Source of the DNA: Prevotellaceae bacterium UBA1716 | Lineage (GTDB): Bacteria > Bacteroidota > Bacteroidia > Bacteroidales > Bacteroidaceae | Length of the DNA: 10,720 bases | Assembly (NCBI GenBank): GCA_002317225.1 | Contig: DCIW01000161.1 | Location: 1 to 10,720 of the forward strand | Direction of reading: 5' to 3' | Shown here: in pieces, positions 1-6,562 of the stretch | Position numbering within the stretch: position 1 is the stretch's first letter | How the letters are laid out: each line of letters opens with the position of its first letter | Position numbers and translations under genes: made by a program | Notes under the pieces: generated by a model | The model's input: the letters and a program-made list of their open reading frames with translations, nothing else | Databases searched by the model: none | Told to the model about the DNA's origin: nothing

Positions 1-624
1 AAGGTATCTTCTAAGATTGGTATCATCGAGAACCTTCTCGGTAAGGTTGACAAGCTCATCCTTTGTGGTGGTATGACTTACACATTCTCAAAGGCTCACG
101 GTGGCGAAATCGGTGACTCTATCGTTGAGCTCGATAAGCTCGATGTAGCTCTTGGCGTTGAGAAGATGGCTAAGGAAAATGGTGTTGAACTCGTTCTCGG
201 TACTGACTCTGTTTGCTGTACTGGTTATGACTTCAAGACATTCTCAGTTAAGGAAGGTGCTGAGATCAAGGTATTCCCATCAAACGCTATCGAAGCTGGT
301 TGGGATGGTCTCGATGCTGGTCCAGAGTCTCGCGAAGCATTCAAGAACGCTATCAAGGGTGCTAAGACTATCCTTTGGAACGGTCCTGCAGGTTGCTTCG
401 AGTGCGAAGACTTCACTCCAGGTTCACGTGCAGTTGGTGAGGCAGTTGCTGCTGCTACTGCTGAAGGTGCATTCTCACTCATCGGTGGTGGTGACTCTGT
501 AGCTTGTGTCAACAAGTTCGGTCTCGCTGATCAGGTTTCTTACATCTCTACAGGTGGTGGTGCTCTCCTCGAGGCTATCGAAGGTAAGGTTCTCCCAGGT
601 GTAGCTGCTGTTAAGGGCGAATAA
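1..624 (+). CDS. pgk: Phosphoglycerate kinase, C-terminal half (5' end outside window)
   Basis: This enzyme interconverts 1,3-bisphosphoglycerate + ADP and 3-phosphoglycerate + ATP in cytoplasmic glycolysis. The frame is open from base 1 and ends at TAA 622-624, giving 207 residues, about half of a normal ~400-residue PGK. The visible part starts with the family's 'KVSSKIGIIENLLGKVDKL' and 'GGMTYTF' region and continues with 'NGPAGCFE', the nucleotide/phosphate-binding 'GGGDS' motif, and the closing 'STGGGALLEAIEGKVLPG' signature. An ATG at 73 lies inside the conserved domain and is not a start. Codons are strongly biased (CTC, AAG, GGT, GTT), as expected for a highly expressed glycolytic gene and as in galM and galK in this window. 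A strong terminator follows at 742-778, so pgk probably ends its transcription unit. The family assignment is very secure. Confidence 0.97.
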   Translation, partial: KVSSKIGIIENLLGKVDKLILCGGMTYTFSKAHGGEIGDSIVELDKLDVALGVEKMAKENGVELVLGTDSVCCTGYDFKTFSVKEGAEIKVFPSNAIEAGWDGLDAGPESREAFKNAIKGAKTILWNGPAGCFECEDFTPGSRAVGEAVAAATAEGAFSLIGGGDSVACVNKFGLADQVSYISTGGGALLEAIEGKVLPGVAAVKGE

Positions 625-629
625 TTGGG

Positions 630-731
630 AATTAATAATTCAAAATGCAAAATGCAAAATTAGGTTGCACTTTGTTCCTAAAAGAACTATCCGAACGGCC
701 ATTTTGAATTTTGAATTATGAATTACTAATT
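630..731. repeat. AT-rich inverted repeat built of 7-bp units (copy 1)
   Basis: Two 31-bp arms (630-660 and 701-731) are complementary at 27 of 31 positions and flank a 40-bp centre. Each arm contains short tandem heptamers (CAAAATG or GAATTTT type). The first 41 bp (630-670), which run into the centre and end in GGTTGCAC, match 9054-9094 after galM at 37 of 41 positions, and the right arm also resembles 9103-9134. It therefore belongs to an interspersed family. It starts only 5 bp after the pgk stop. It has no coding capacity. It could be a non-autonomous mobile element, or an RNA hairpin that protects the 3' end; the sequence does not decide between these. Confidence 0.75.
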
Positions 732-741
732 TAATACATAG

Positions 742-778
742 GGCAACTTGTTTCGGCTCGAAGCAGGTTGCCTTTTTT
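742..778 (+). terminator. Intrinsic terminator of pgk
   Basis: The left arm 742-755 (GGCAACTTGTTTCG) pairs with the right arm 759-772 (CGAAGCAGGTTGCC) over 14 positions, two of them G-U, around a 3-nt loop. Six T residues follow at 773-778. This is a textbook rho-independent terminator for pgk. The next gene starts only 18 bp downstream, so its promoter must overlap this region or it depends on read-through. Confidence 0.9.
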
Positions 779-796
779 CACAAAATACAGATTTTG

Positions 797-1747
797 ATGA
801 AGCAAATCGTTTCTCTTTTTCTCATTATCACTCTACTCTCTTTCTTCTCTTGCAACAAGAAGACTGATGTTGTCGCTGAAGAGGTAATCGACTCCACTGC
901 CCTATCTATCGCAGTGCTACCTACTTACGATTGCATCCCATTCTACTATGCTGCAAAAGAAGGCATTTTCGATTCGCTCAATGTAAAAGTGCGACTCATC
1001 ACTTTCAAGAGTTCGATGGATGCTGATACAGCATTTGTTAATGGTGAAGCATTGGGTACTATCACAGATATCGTGAAGTGTGCTCTTTGGAGAGGTCAAG
1101 GCGATTCTGTTAAGGTCGTTATGGCTATGGATCCAAATATCTCGCTTGTTACGGCCAATGCAGCCCGACTCTTCCAGACAAGCAGCATCAAGGAACGTAT
1201 CATTGCCATCACTCGTCATTCGATACTTGACTTTACAACCGACAAGATTCTTGAATCGGTAAAGATGGCTTCGACCGATCTCAACAAACCACAAATCAAC
1301 GACATCGTTCTCCGCACTCGCATGACTGACCAAAATCAGTATGATGGTGCATTACTTCCAGAGCCTTACACAACTGAGGCAACAAAACTTTACGGAGCAA
1401 AACTACTCACTACAAGCCAGCAACTTGGACTAAACTATATGGCAACTCTCGCCTTCAACGATAGCACTATCAAAACACGCAAAGACGAGATTTCAAAGGT
1501 CATCAAAGCTTATCAGATTGCTGTTGACCAACTTAACAAAAGACAACAATACCCTTTACAATATATCCCGAAGGAATCGACAATCGAAGTGTCAGACACT
1601 CTGTTTGAGTACATCCCAATCGCTTCGCCTTCGCTCCCTTCACATGCATTACTTAATAACGTAAATACATGGCTCGTAGGACGCAAACTCCTGAAGAGCA
1701 CTACTACATACCAATCACTTATTGATTCCACATTCGTACGAAAATGA
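797..1747 (+). CDS. NMT1/THI5-like ABC substrate-binding lipoprotein (orphan)
   Basis: This is a predicted periplasmic lipoprotein of 316 residues. I chose ATG 797 over the TTG at 794 because it directly opens the signal peptide: K2, a hydrophobic stretch of about residues 4-17, then FFSC with Cys19 as the lipidated residue. No acidic surface-export signal follows the Cys, so a periplasm-facing location is inferred. The mature part has hallmarks of the SsuA/TauA/NMT1-THI5 solute-binding fold: 'IPFYYAAKEGIF' (about 47-58), a following TDIV segment (about 90-93), and 'DGALLPEPYTTEA' (about 183-195). Family members bind small molecules such as thiamine precursors, sulfonates or nitrate, but the ligand cannot be read here. 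No ABC permease or ATPase gene is beside it. Its stop overlaps the next start (ATGA, 1744-1747), implying translational coupling to the TPR gene. Confidence 0.8.
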   Translation: MKQIVSLFLIITLLSFFSCNKKTDVVAEEVIDSTALSIAVLPTYDCIPFYYAAKEGIFDSLNVKVRLITFKSSMDADTAFVNGEALGTITDIVKCALWRGQGDSVKVVMAMDPNISLVTANAARLFQTSSIKERIIAITRHSILDFTTDKILESVKMASTDLNKPQINDIVLRTRMTDQNQYDGALLPEPYTTEATKLYGAKLLTTSQQLGLNYMATLAFNDSTIKTRKDEISKVIKAYQIAVDQLNKRQQYPLQYIPKESTIEVSDTLFEYIPIASPSLPSHALLNNVNTWLVGRKLLKSTTTYQSLIDSTFVRK

Positions 1748-3324
1748 GTTCTGTAAAAATAAAAGAAGCCCTAAAGGGCAGTTATTTGTCACAAGCATTC
1801 ACATTGCTCGAAAGTAGAATAAACGAAATTGGCAATTACGACCTGAAAAATGCACTCGATGAGGCTCTCACCACTTATCGGGCAATGCTTATGTATTTGC
1901 TACAGGGGTATCAAGATGCGGAAATCACAAACCGACGCAACGAACTCATCCGCACCTTATTTATAATAAATGACAGAGCTGACCGTCACGAACGATTGTT
2001 ACAAGGCGATAAGCAATCACGATATGTTTCGACACAAAAATTTTACGCTTCATTATCTTTGTTCAATATTCAGCAACGACTTGAAGTGGAACTTTCAGAC
2101 GAAGAACATGAGGAAGAACTCTGCAAACTCTTCAATTTCACTTGGACAAGCGATGTGTGGACAAAAGTGGATTACGAAATTGCGTCGAATATCATTTCTT
2201 CGGACGATATTATAACGACCGATAAGGCTGTTTTCATAAGTGCAATTACGCTCTCACTTATGGAAATGTTTGATGTTCGCAAACTCCATCTTCTTTTCGA
2301 TGCATATCTCTCACCAGAAGGAATAATCAGCCAGAGAGCGATTGTAGGCATTATTCTTATTCTGAAGATTTACAATTCTCGCTTGACATGTTTCCCAGAA
2401 ATTCAGGCACGAATAAGCATATATGCCGAAGACCCTCATTTCGTGAAGGAAGCATTCTCTACCCTTCTCATGCTCCAATTCTCATGCATCACCAATAAGA
2501 TTACGGACAAGATGCAGAATGACATCATGCCTATGTTGCTCAAGGGAGACAGAAAGAAGCGATTGACTCCAGACGAAATCAAGGCACAGATGTCTGTCAA
2601 CGGAGAAAATCCGGACTGGGTAGACAAGGAGATGCAGAAGAAAATACACGAAATATCTGACATGCAAATCGAAGGTGCTGATGTGTATTTCAGCACGTTC
2701 AGATACATGAAAGGCTATCATTTCTTCAACAAGATTCCACATTGGTTCTATCCTTTTAATGAGAAAAGTCATTTGCTTGGAACTATTGATGAAGCAACGT
2801 ACAATTCATTAAGTAGTTTCATGAAGATGGTTATCAAGAACGATCTCTTCTGCGATAACGATGCTCATTCGTTCTTCTTCATGATGAAGAGTATCACTTC
2901 GATGGAACAAGATATGATAAAACGTCAAGTTGGAGAGCAAATCAGTAACGAAGAACTGGATATGCTCGCTAAAGATATCGCTAAGAAGACAAGGTCAAAT
3001 CAAGCCATTCGACGCAACTATATTTTCGACTTATATCGTTTCTTCCATTGCTATCCTTTCTACAATCAATTTGATAATCCGTTCAAGATGAAGAAGAAAG
3101 TTGATGGTAAAGAAATGCCAGCAACATACTCTCCACTTGAAATAGGCACTCTGCAGCCTCTCACCACCGAACGTGATGAGATGCAGACTCTCGCAGAATT
3201 CTTCATGCGCAAGGAATTCTATTATGAGGCACTCGAAATGTATAAGATTATCGATCCAAAAGAAATAGAGGAAGAGGCAAACTCTGTGGCAGAAGGTTGG
3301 TTTCTGCCTGCAAAAGATGAATAA
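1744..3324 (+). CDS. TPR-type helical protein, 5' part of a frameshifted gene
   Basis: This 526-residue frame has no signal peptide or membrane segment and is probably cytoplasmic. It is rich in helical, Leu/Phe/Tyr-containing segments. I recognise no catalytic motif; the segment 'GADVYFSTFRYMKGYHFF' in the middle resembles helix pairs of Bacteroidota TPR proteins. The first clear TPR-like helix is at about residues 483-504 ('FMRKEFYYEALEMYKIID'). After Ala512 the frame appears to be wrong: the last 14 residues are out of frame, ending at TAA 3322-3324. One base over (frame beginning at 3281) reads TLWQKVGFCLQKMNKDK, a normal TPR helix that runs directly into the next ORF. The intact product would be about 722 residues (1744-3913 minus one base). 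The start overlaps the lipoprotein stop by 4 bp. The function is unknown; a scaffolding role is inference from TPRs alone. Confidence 0.75.
   Translation: MSSVKIKEALKGSYLSQAFTLLESRINEIGNYDLKNALDEALTTYRAMLMYLLQGYQDAEITNRRNELIRTLFIINDRADRHERLLQGDKQSRYVSTQKFYASLSLFNIQQRLEVELSDEEHEEELCKLFNFTWTSDVWTKVDYEIASNIISSDDIITTDKAVFISAITLSLMEMFDVRKLHLLFDAYLSPEGIISQRAIVGIILILKIYNSRLTCFPEIQARISIYAEDPHFVKEAFSTLLMLQFSCITNKITDKMQNDIMPMLLKGDRKKRLTPDEIKAQMSVNGENPDWVDKEMQKKIHEISDMQIEGADVYFSTFRYMKGYHFFNKIPHWFYPFNEKSHLLGTIDEATYNSLSSFMKMVIKNDLFCDNDAHSFFFMMKSITSMEQDMIKRQVGEQISNEELDMLAKDIAKKTRSNQAIRRNYIFDLYRFFHCYPFYNQFDNPFKMKKKVDGKEMPATYSPLEIGTLQPLTTERDEMQTLAEFFMRKEFYYEALEMYKIIDPKEIEEEANSVAEGWFLPAKDE
3279..3281 (+). other. 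Apparent +1 base (frameshift site) in the TPR gene
   Basis: Deleting one A of the AAA at 3279-3281 changes the reading from EEANSVAEGW to EEATLWQKVGF and joins the two TPR ORFs into one frame with no stop between them. The run is only three bases, and there is no obvious slippery heptamer, pseudoknot or stop-coupled shift signal. A recent mutation or an assembly error is therefore more likely than programmed frameshifting. Confidence 0.75.
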
Positions 3325-3913
3325 GGACAAAGCAGCATTAAAGAACTATTTGATTGCTGACAGACTTCTCCCCGATTCTCGTTGGACAATGTATCATATC
3401 GCTCAATTGGCATCCAAGCTTGGTCAATATCAGACTGCAATCGATTATTACAATATGCTTTTGCAACAAGATTCTGATAATTTGACGTATTTGGAAAACA
3501 AGGCTTTAGCACAAATCCAGATAAAGGACTACGAAGGTGCTTTGACTACATACTACAAACTCAATTATCTCAACGAGAACAATTCTGATTTCAATTATGG
3601 CATCATTCTCTGTTTGCTCCATACCGGTCAAACGGAGAAAGCATCCGAACTTGTTATAGATTGCATAAACAAAGGTAATGATAATTTGCGATTAAGAATC
3701 ATCAATTCTTGGTTTATGTATAAAAGCGGTCAGATGGAAAGTGCATTCTATTGTATTCGCGAAGCAATGGCATTGTGTGATTTGGATGGTTCGAAAAACA
3801 AAGATTTCAAACGGCAGTATTATGATTGTGTGAAAGAGTTTGCCGAACTCGTAGGTATCGATCAAAATATCGCATATATGCTTCATGATTCTGTAATCCT
3901 CGATATCAGATAA
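3317..3913 (+). CDS. TPR repeats, 3' part of the frameshifted gene
   Basis: This 198-residue frame is a run of degenerate tetratricopeptide repeats: 'SRWTMYHIAQLASKLGQYQTAIDYYNML', then 'YLENKALAQIQIKDYEGALTTYYKL', then a third pair around 'YGIILCLLHTGQTEKASELV', and a fourth at 'IINSWFMYKSGQMESAFYCI'. These have the alternating W/Y/G/A/Y positions of the family. ATG 3317 lies inside a TPR helix that continues upstream in the same frame back to 3269, so it is not a natural N-terminus. It overlaps the upstream stop (3322-3324) by 8 bp, which might allow some reinitiation. I therefore treat it as the C-terminal third of the gene that begins at 1744. Only 9 bp separate it from the helicase start. 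TPR proteins generally mediate protein-protein contacts; the partner is unknown, although the helicase is the obvious neighbour. Confidence 0.75.
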   Translation: MNKDKAALKNYLIADRLLPDSRWTMYHIAQLASKLGQYQTAIDYYNMLLQQDSDNLTYLENKALAQIQIKDYEGALTTYYKLNYLNENNSDFNYGIILCLLHTGQTEKASELVIDCINKGNDNLRLRIINSWFMYKSGQMESAFYCIREAMALCDLDGSKNKDFKRQYYDCVKEFAELVGIDQNIAYMLHDSVILDIR

Positions 3914-3922
3914 ACATTATCC

Positions 3923-5848
3923 ATGCAACAAGGCACTCTATATCTTCAACGACTCCGCCAACTCCTTCAGATGGAATATGATAACGAGAAGGAGGAATTT
4001 CGTATTCAGACGGAAAAGATGGGTATCAAGCGAAAGGTTCATCGTGGACTTTGCTGGTATCCTGTCTCTGCTGGTCGCAGTTATTATAACTCGCTTAATC
4101 AACTTGTTGTTGAGATTACCAATGAGAATGATAGCGATGAGGAGATAGAACACAACTTTGAGTATGGGCGACCTGTCCAATTCTTCACGTGCCCCCCAGC
4201 CCCCCAAGGGGGTGAGAGGAATGGTAACGAAAAAAGTAACTCAAAAGTCCCCCTTGGGGGGATTAGGGGGCTTTTCGTTTCAACCGTATCGTATGTTGAT
4301 GGAAATAAGATGGTAGTCACTCTGCCTTCGTCCCAAACTCTCATAGATTTACAAAACGCTGAAAATCTTGGCGTTCAACTCTTCTTTGACGAAACATCCT
4401 ATAAGACCATGTTCCATGCAATGGATGATGTTATCAATGCAAAGAAGAATCGTCTTGCCGATCTTCGTGAGATATTCGGTGGACAACAAAAGATACAAAA
4501 GCATGTATTCTCTCCAATGCCTTTCCCATGGCTCAATAAGACACAGGAACAAGCAGTTAACGAAGTGCTTTGGGCAAAGGATGTTGCCATTGTGCATGGC
4601 CCTCCAGGAACAGGAAAGACTACCACTCTCGTTGAAGCAATCTACGAAACTCTTCGTCGCGAAACCCAAGTGATGGTTTGTGCCCAGAGCAATATGGCGG
4701 TTGATTGGATTAGTGAGAAGTTGGTTGATCATGGAATTAGTGTTCTCCGCATCGGTAATCCTACTCGTGTAAACGATAAGATGCTCTCGTTCACTTACGA
4801 ACGAAAATTTGAATCTCATCCTGATTATCCCGAACTTTGGTCTATACGCAAGACCATTCGCGAAATTCGTGAACACCGTAAGAAAGGCGATAGCATTCAT
4901 CAGAAGATTGCCCGACTTCGTGAACGTGCTGCAGAAATTGAGATGCGAATAAACGCAAGTCTTTTCGATGAGGCTCGTGTGGTTGCTTGCACTCTCGTTG
5001 GTTCAGCAAATAAAATTCTTGTTGGACAGAAATACTCCACATTATTTATAGATGAAGCAGCCCAAGCTCTCGAACCAGCTTGTTGGATTGCTATCCGTCG
5101 TGCTTCCCGAGTAGTGTTTGCTGGTGATCATCAGCAGTTGCCTCCTACCATCAAGTGTTTCGATGCAATGAAGCAGGGACTCGGAAAGACTCTCATGGAA
5201 CGAATTGTGGAGAACCAACCCGAAGCGGTCAGTCTCTTGAAAGTCCAATATCGTATGAACGATGAGATTATGAAGTTCTCATCCGATTGGTTCTATCATG
5301 GGCAAGTGGAATCGGACAAGAGTGTTCAGCACAGAGGAATTCTCGATTATGACCATCCGATGCTTTGGATTTCGACAAGCGAAGATCTCGAAGCAAAGGA
5401 AGAGTTCATCGGTGAGAATCATGGTCGTATCAATAAGCCCGAAGCAGAATTGACGGTAAATACTCTCAAGGAATACATCGAAAAGATTGGTATGAAGAGG
5501 TATATAGATGAACGACTCGATGTTGGTATCATCTCGCCTTATCGTGTGCAAACCCAATACATCCGTTCACTCATCAAGAAAGATGCATTCTTCCGACCAA
5601 TCCGTAATACTATCAGTATCAATACTGTTGATGGTTTTCAGGGGCAGGAACGTGATATCATCATGATTTCGCTTGTTAGAAGCAACGACAAGGGTCAAAT
5701 CGGTTTCCTTGGCGATCTCCGTCGTATGAACGTGGCAATTACCCGTGCCCGAATGAAGCTTATCATCATTGGTAATGCTGATACGTTATCACATCATCCA
5801 TTCTATAAGAAACTGTACGAATATGTCCAATCCTTGGTTCAAGTTTAA
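3923..5848 (+). CDS. UPF1/DNA2-like superfamily 1 helicase with an in-frame palindromic insertion
   Basis: This is a 641-residue cytoplasmic ATP-dependent helicase of the DNA2/NAM7/UPF1/IGHMBP2-like SF1B group. An N-terminal OB/barrel-like domain (about 1-200) precedes a complete motor. Motif I is GPPGTGKT (226-233); motif Ia lies around 'VCAQSNMAVD'; motif II is DEAAQ (377-381); motif III is GDHQQLPP (401-408); motif IV is around 'QYRMNDEI'; motif V is 'TVDGFQGQERD' from about 568; motif VI is RRMNVAITRAR (600-610). Every catalytic motif is intact, so the enzyme should be active. Whether it works on DNA or RNA cannot be told. Residues about 90-117 (Pro/Gly/Asn-rich) are encoded by an 81-bp GC-rich palindrome (4191-4271) and look like an insertion between two barrel strands. 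The gene follows the TPR gene by 9 bp and overlaps trmN6 by 26 bp. The start ATG 3923 is the first in frame after the preceding stop. Confidence 0.9.
   Translation: MQQGTLYLQRLRQLLQMEYDNEKEEFRIQTEKMGIKRKVHRGLCWYPVSAGRSYYNSLNQLVVEITNENDSDEEIEHNFEYGRPVQFFTCPPAPQGGERNGNEKSNSKVPLGGIRGLFVSTVSYVDGNKMVVTLPSSQTLIDLQNAENLGVQLFFDETSYKTMFHAMDDVINAKKNRLADLREIFGGQQKIQKHVFSPMPFPWLNKTQEQAVNEVLWAKDVAIVHGPPGTGKTTTLVEAIYETLRRETQVMVCAQSNMAVDWISEKLVDHGISVLRIGNPTRVNDKMLSFTYERKFESHPDYPELWSIRKTIREIREHRKKGDSIHQKIARLRERAAEIEMRINASLFDEARVVACTLVGSANKILVGQKYSTLFIDEAAQALEPACWIAIRRASRVVFAGDHQQLPPTIKCFDAMKQGLGKTLMERIVENQPEAVSLLKVQYRMNDEIMKFSSDWFYHGQVESDKSVQHRGILDYDHPMLWISTSEDLEAKEEFIGENHGRINKPEAELTVNTLKEYIEKIGMKRYIDERLDVGIISPYRVQTQYIRSLIKKDAFFRPIRNTISINTVDGFQGQERDIIMISLVRSNDKGQIGFLGDLRRMNVAITRARMKLIIIGNADTLSHHPFYKKLYEYVQSLVQV
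4191..4271. repeat. GC-rich palindromic element inserted in the helicase CDS
   Basis: The left arm 4191-4212 (pattern GC6-AG-C6-AA-G5) and the right arm 4249-4271 (C5-TT-G6-ATTA-G5-C) are inverted copies of each other apart from a few bases. Each arm also contains its own small palindrome (CCCCCAAGGGGG or its complement). The span is 81 bp, a multiple of three. It has no stop in the helicase frame or in one other forward frame, whereas the third frame has several stops. Its composition contrasts sharply with the host gene. From memory, C5-AA/TT-G5 hairpins with a TAATCCCCCC flank are common intergenic repeats in Bacteroidota genomes; here one sits inside a gene. Confidence 0.85.
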
Positions 5849-6539
5849 GCAGTTCATCGTACATCAAGACAAATGTGCGATGAAGGTGGGCACTGATGCT
5901 GTTCTCCTTGGTGCTTGGTGCGATGTCGAAAACAAAAAGAATGCTCTCGACATCGGCACAGGAACAGGCATACTTGCACTTATGATTGCTCAACGAAATG
6001 CCTCTCTCAACATCCTCGGCATCGACATAGACCCATCTGCCATCCAACAAGCAACCGCCAACGTAACCCAATCCCCCTTCTCCCACCAAATTACCATCCT
6101 CCAAGCCGATATCACCCACACTGACATTTCCGATCTCGGCCCCTCCCCCCTCTTCGACCTCATAATCTCCAATCCCCCCTTCTACGATGAAAAGGTCTTC
6201 TGCCCCAACGACCAACGTAACAATGCTCGTCACACCTCCTCCCTCGACTTTGACGACCTAATCTCAAAAGCCTCTTCGCTATTACATCACGATGGCACTT
6301 TCTCAGTCATAATCCCAACCAACGCTATCCAAAACTTCATATCCATCTGTTCAATCCACAACCTCTATCTGCATCGTCGCACAGACATCTTCACCACTCC
6401 CACGAAAATGCCTAAACGCACCATGCTTGAGTTCACAAAAACAAACCAACCCACAACAAACGAAAATCTCTACATGCGGAATGAAGACAATTCATTTTCA
6501 GCAGAATACATAAAACTCACTAAAGACTTCTATTTATAA
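5823..6539 (+). CDS. trmN6: tRNA1(Val) adenine-37 N6-methyltransferase
   Basis: The enzyme transfers a methyl group from S-adenosylmethionine to N6 of A37, next to the anticodon of tRNA1(Val) (YfiC/TrmN6 family). I place the start at ATG 5823 (238 residues; E. coli TrmN6 is about 245) because the family begins with 'FKFKQFIVHQDKCAMKVGTDAVLLGAW', seen here from about residue 6. A TTG at 5769 would only add helicase-derived sequence. The SAM-binding motif I is DIGTGTG, followed by the acidic post-I strand 'ILGIDIDPSAIQQA'. The target-base motif is NPPFY, typical of amino N6-adenine methyltransferases. The start lies 26 bp inside the helicase 3' end, implying translational coupling. The coding strand from about 6050 to 6420 is unusually C-rich and G-poor compared with its neighbours. 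The product is cytoplasmic and monofunctional. Confidence 0.88.
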   Translation: MSNPWFKFKQFIVHQDKCAMKVGTDAVLLGAWCDVENKKNALDIGTGTGILALMIAQRNASLNILGIDIDPSAIQQATANVTQSPFSHQITILQADITHTDISDLGPSPLFDLIISNPPFYDEKVFCPNDQRNNARHTSSLDFDDLISKASSLLHHDGTFSVIIPTNAIQNFISICSIHNLYLHRRTDIFTTPTKMPKRTMLEFTKTNQPTTNENLYMRNEDNSFSAEYIKLTKDFYL

Positions 6540-6557
6540 ATCACTAAAGATTTCTAT
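6517..6557 (+). repeat. Short direct duplication across the trmN6 stop
   Basis: TCACTAAAGACTTCTAT (6517-6533) recurs as TCACTAAAGATTTCTAT (6541-6557), 16 of 17 identical with a 24-bp period. The first copy encodes the last residues of TrmN6 and the second fills almost all of the 23-bp gap before folC. It looks like a slippage or duplication that created or lengthened the spacer. Confidence 0.7.
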
Positions 6558-6562
6558 CAACA

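Noticed and set aside
630..731. CRISPR-like repeat array
   Set aside because: The repeats are inverted arms and 7-bp tandem units without spacers of constant size, and no cas genes are nearby.
794..796. TTG 794 as start of the lipoprotein
   Set aside because: It adds one residue before an ATG that directly precedes a good lipoprotein signal peptide.
3275..3324. Programmed ribosomal frameshifting in the TPR gene
   Set aside because: There is no slippery heptamer, no stop codon at the shift point, and no strong downstream structure that I can see by eye. A simple indel is the simpler explanation.
3317..3913. The 198-residue TPR ORF as an independent gene with its own start
   Set aside because: Its frame stays open and TPR-like back to about 3281, so ATG 3317 is internal to a helix. 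It is better explained as the 3' part of a frameshifted gene.
4349..4900. 183-residue minus-strand ORF opposite the helicase
   Set aside because: It overlaps the conserved helicase motif I region, which clearly codes on the + strand. The antisense protein shows no recognisable family.
5769..5822. TTG 5769 as the trmN6 start
   Set aside because: The extra 18 residues come from helicase coding sequence in another frame, and TrmN6 homologues start close to the FKFKQF segment, matching ATG 5823.
5766..6233. 155-residue minus-strand ORF, Gly/Val-rich
   Set aside because: It lies opposite trmN6 and exists because the coding strand is C-rich and low in bases that would give stops on the other strand. 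It has no domain-like pattern.
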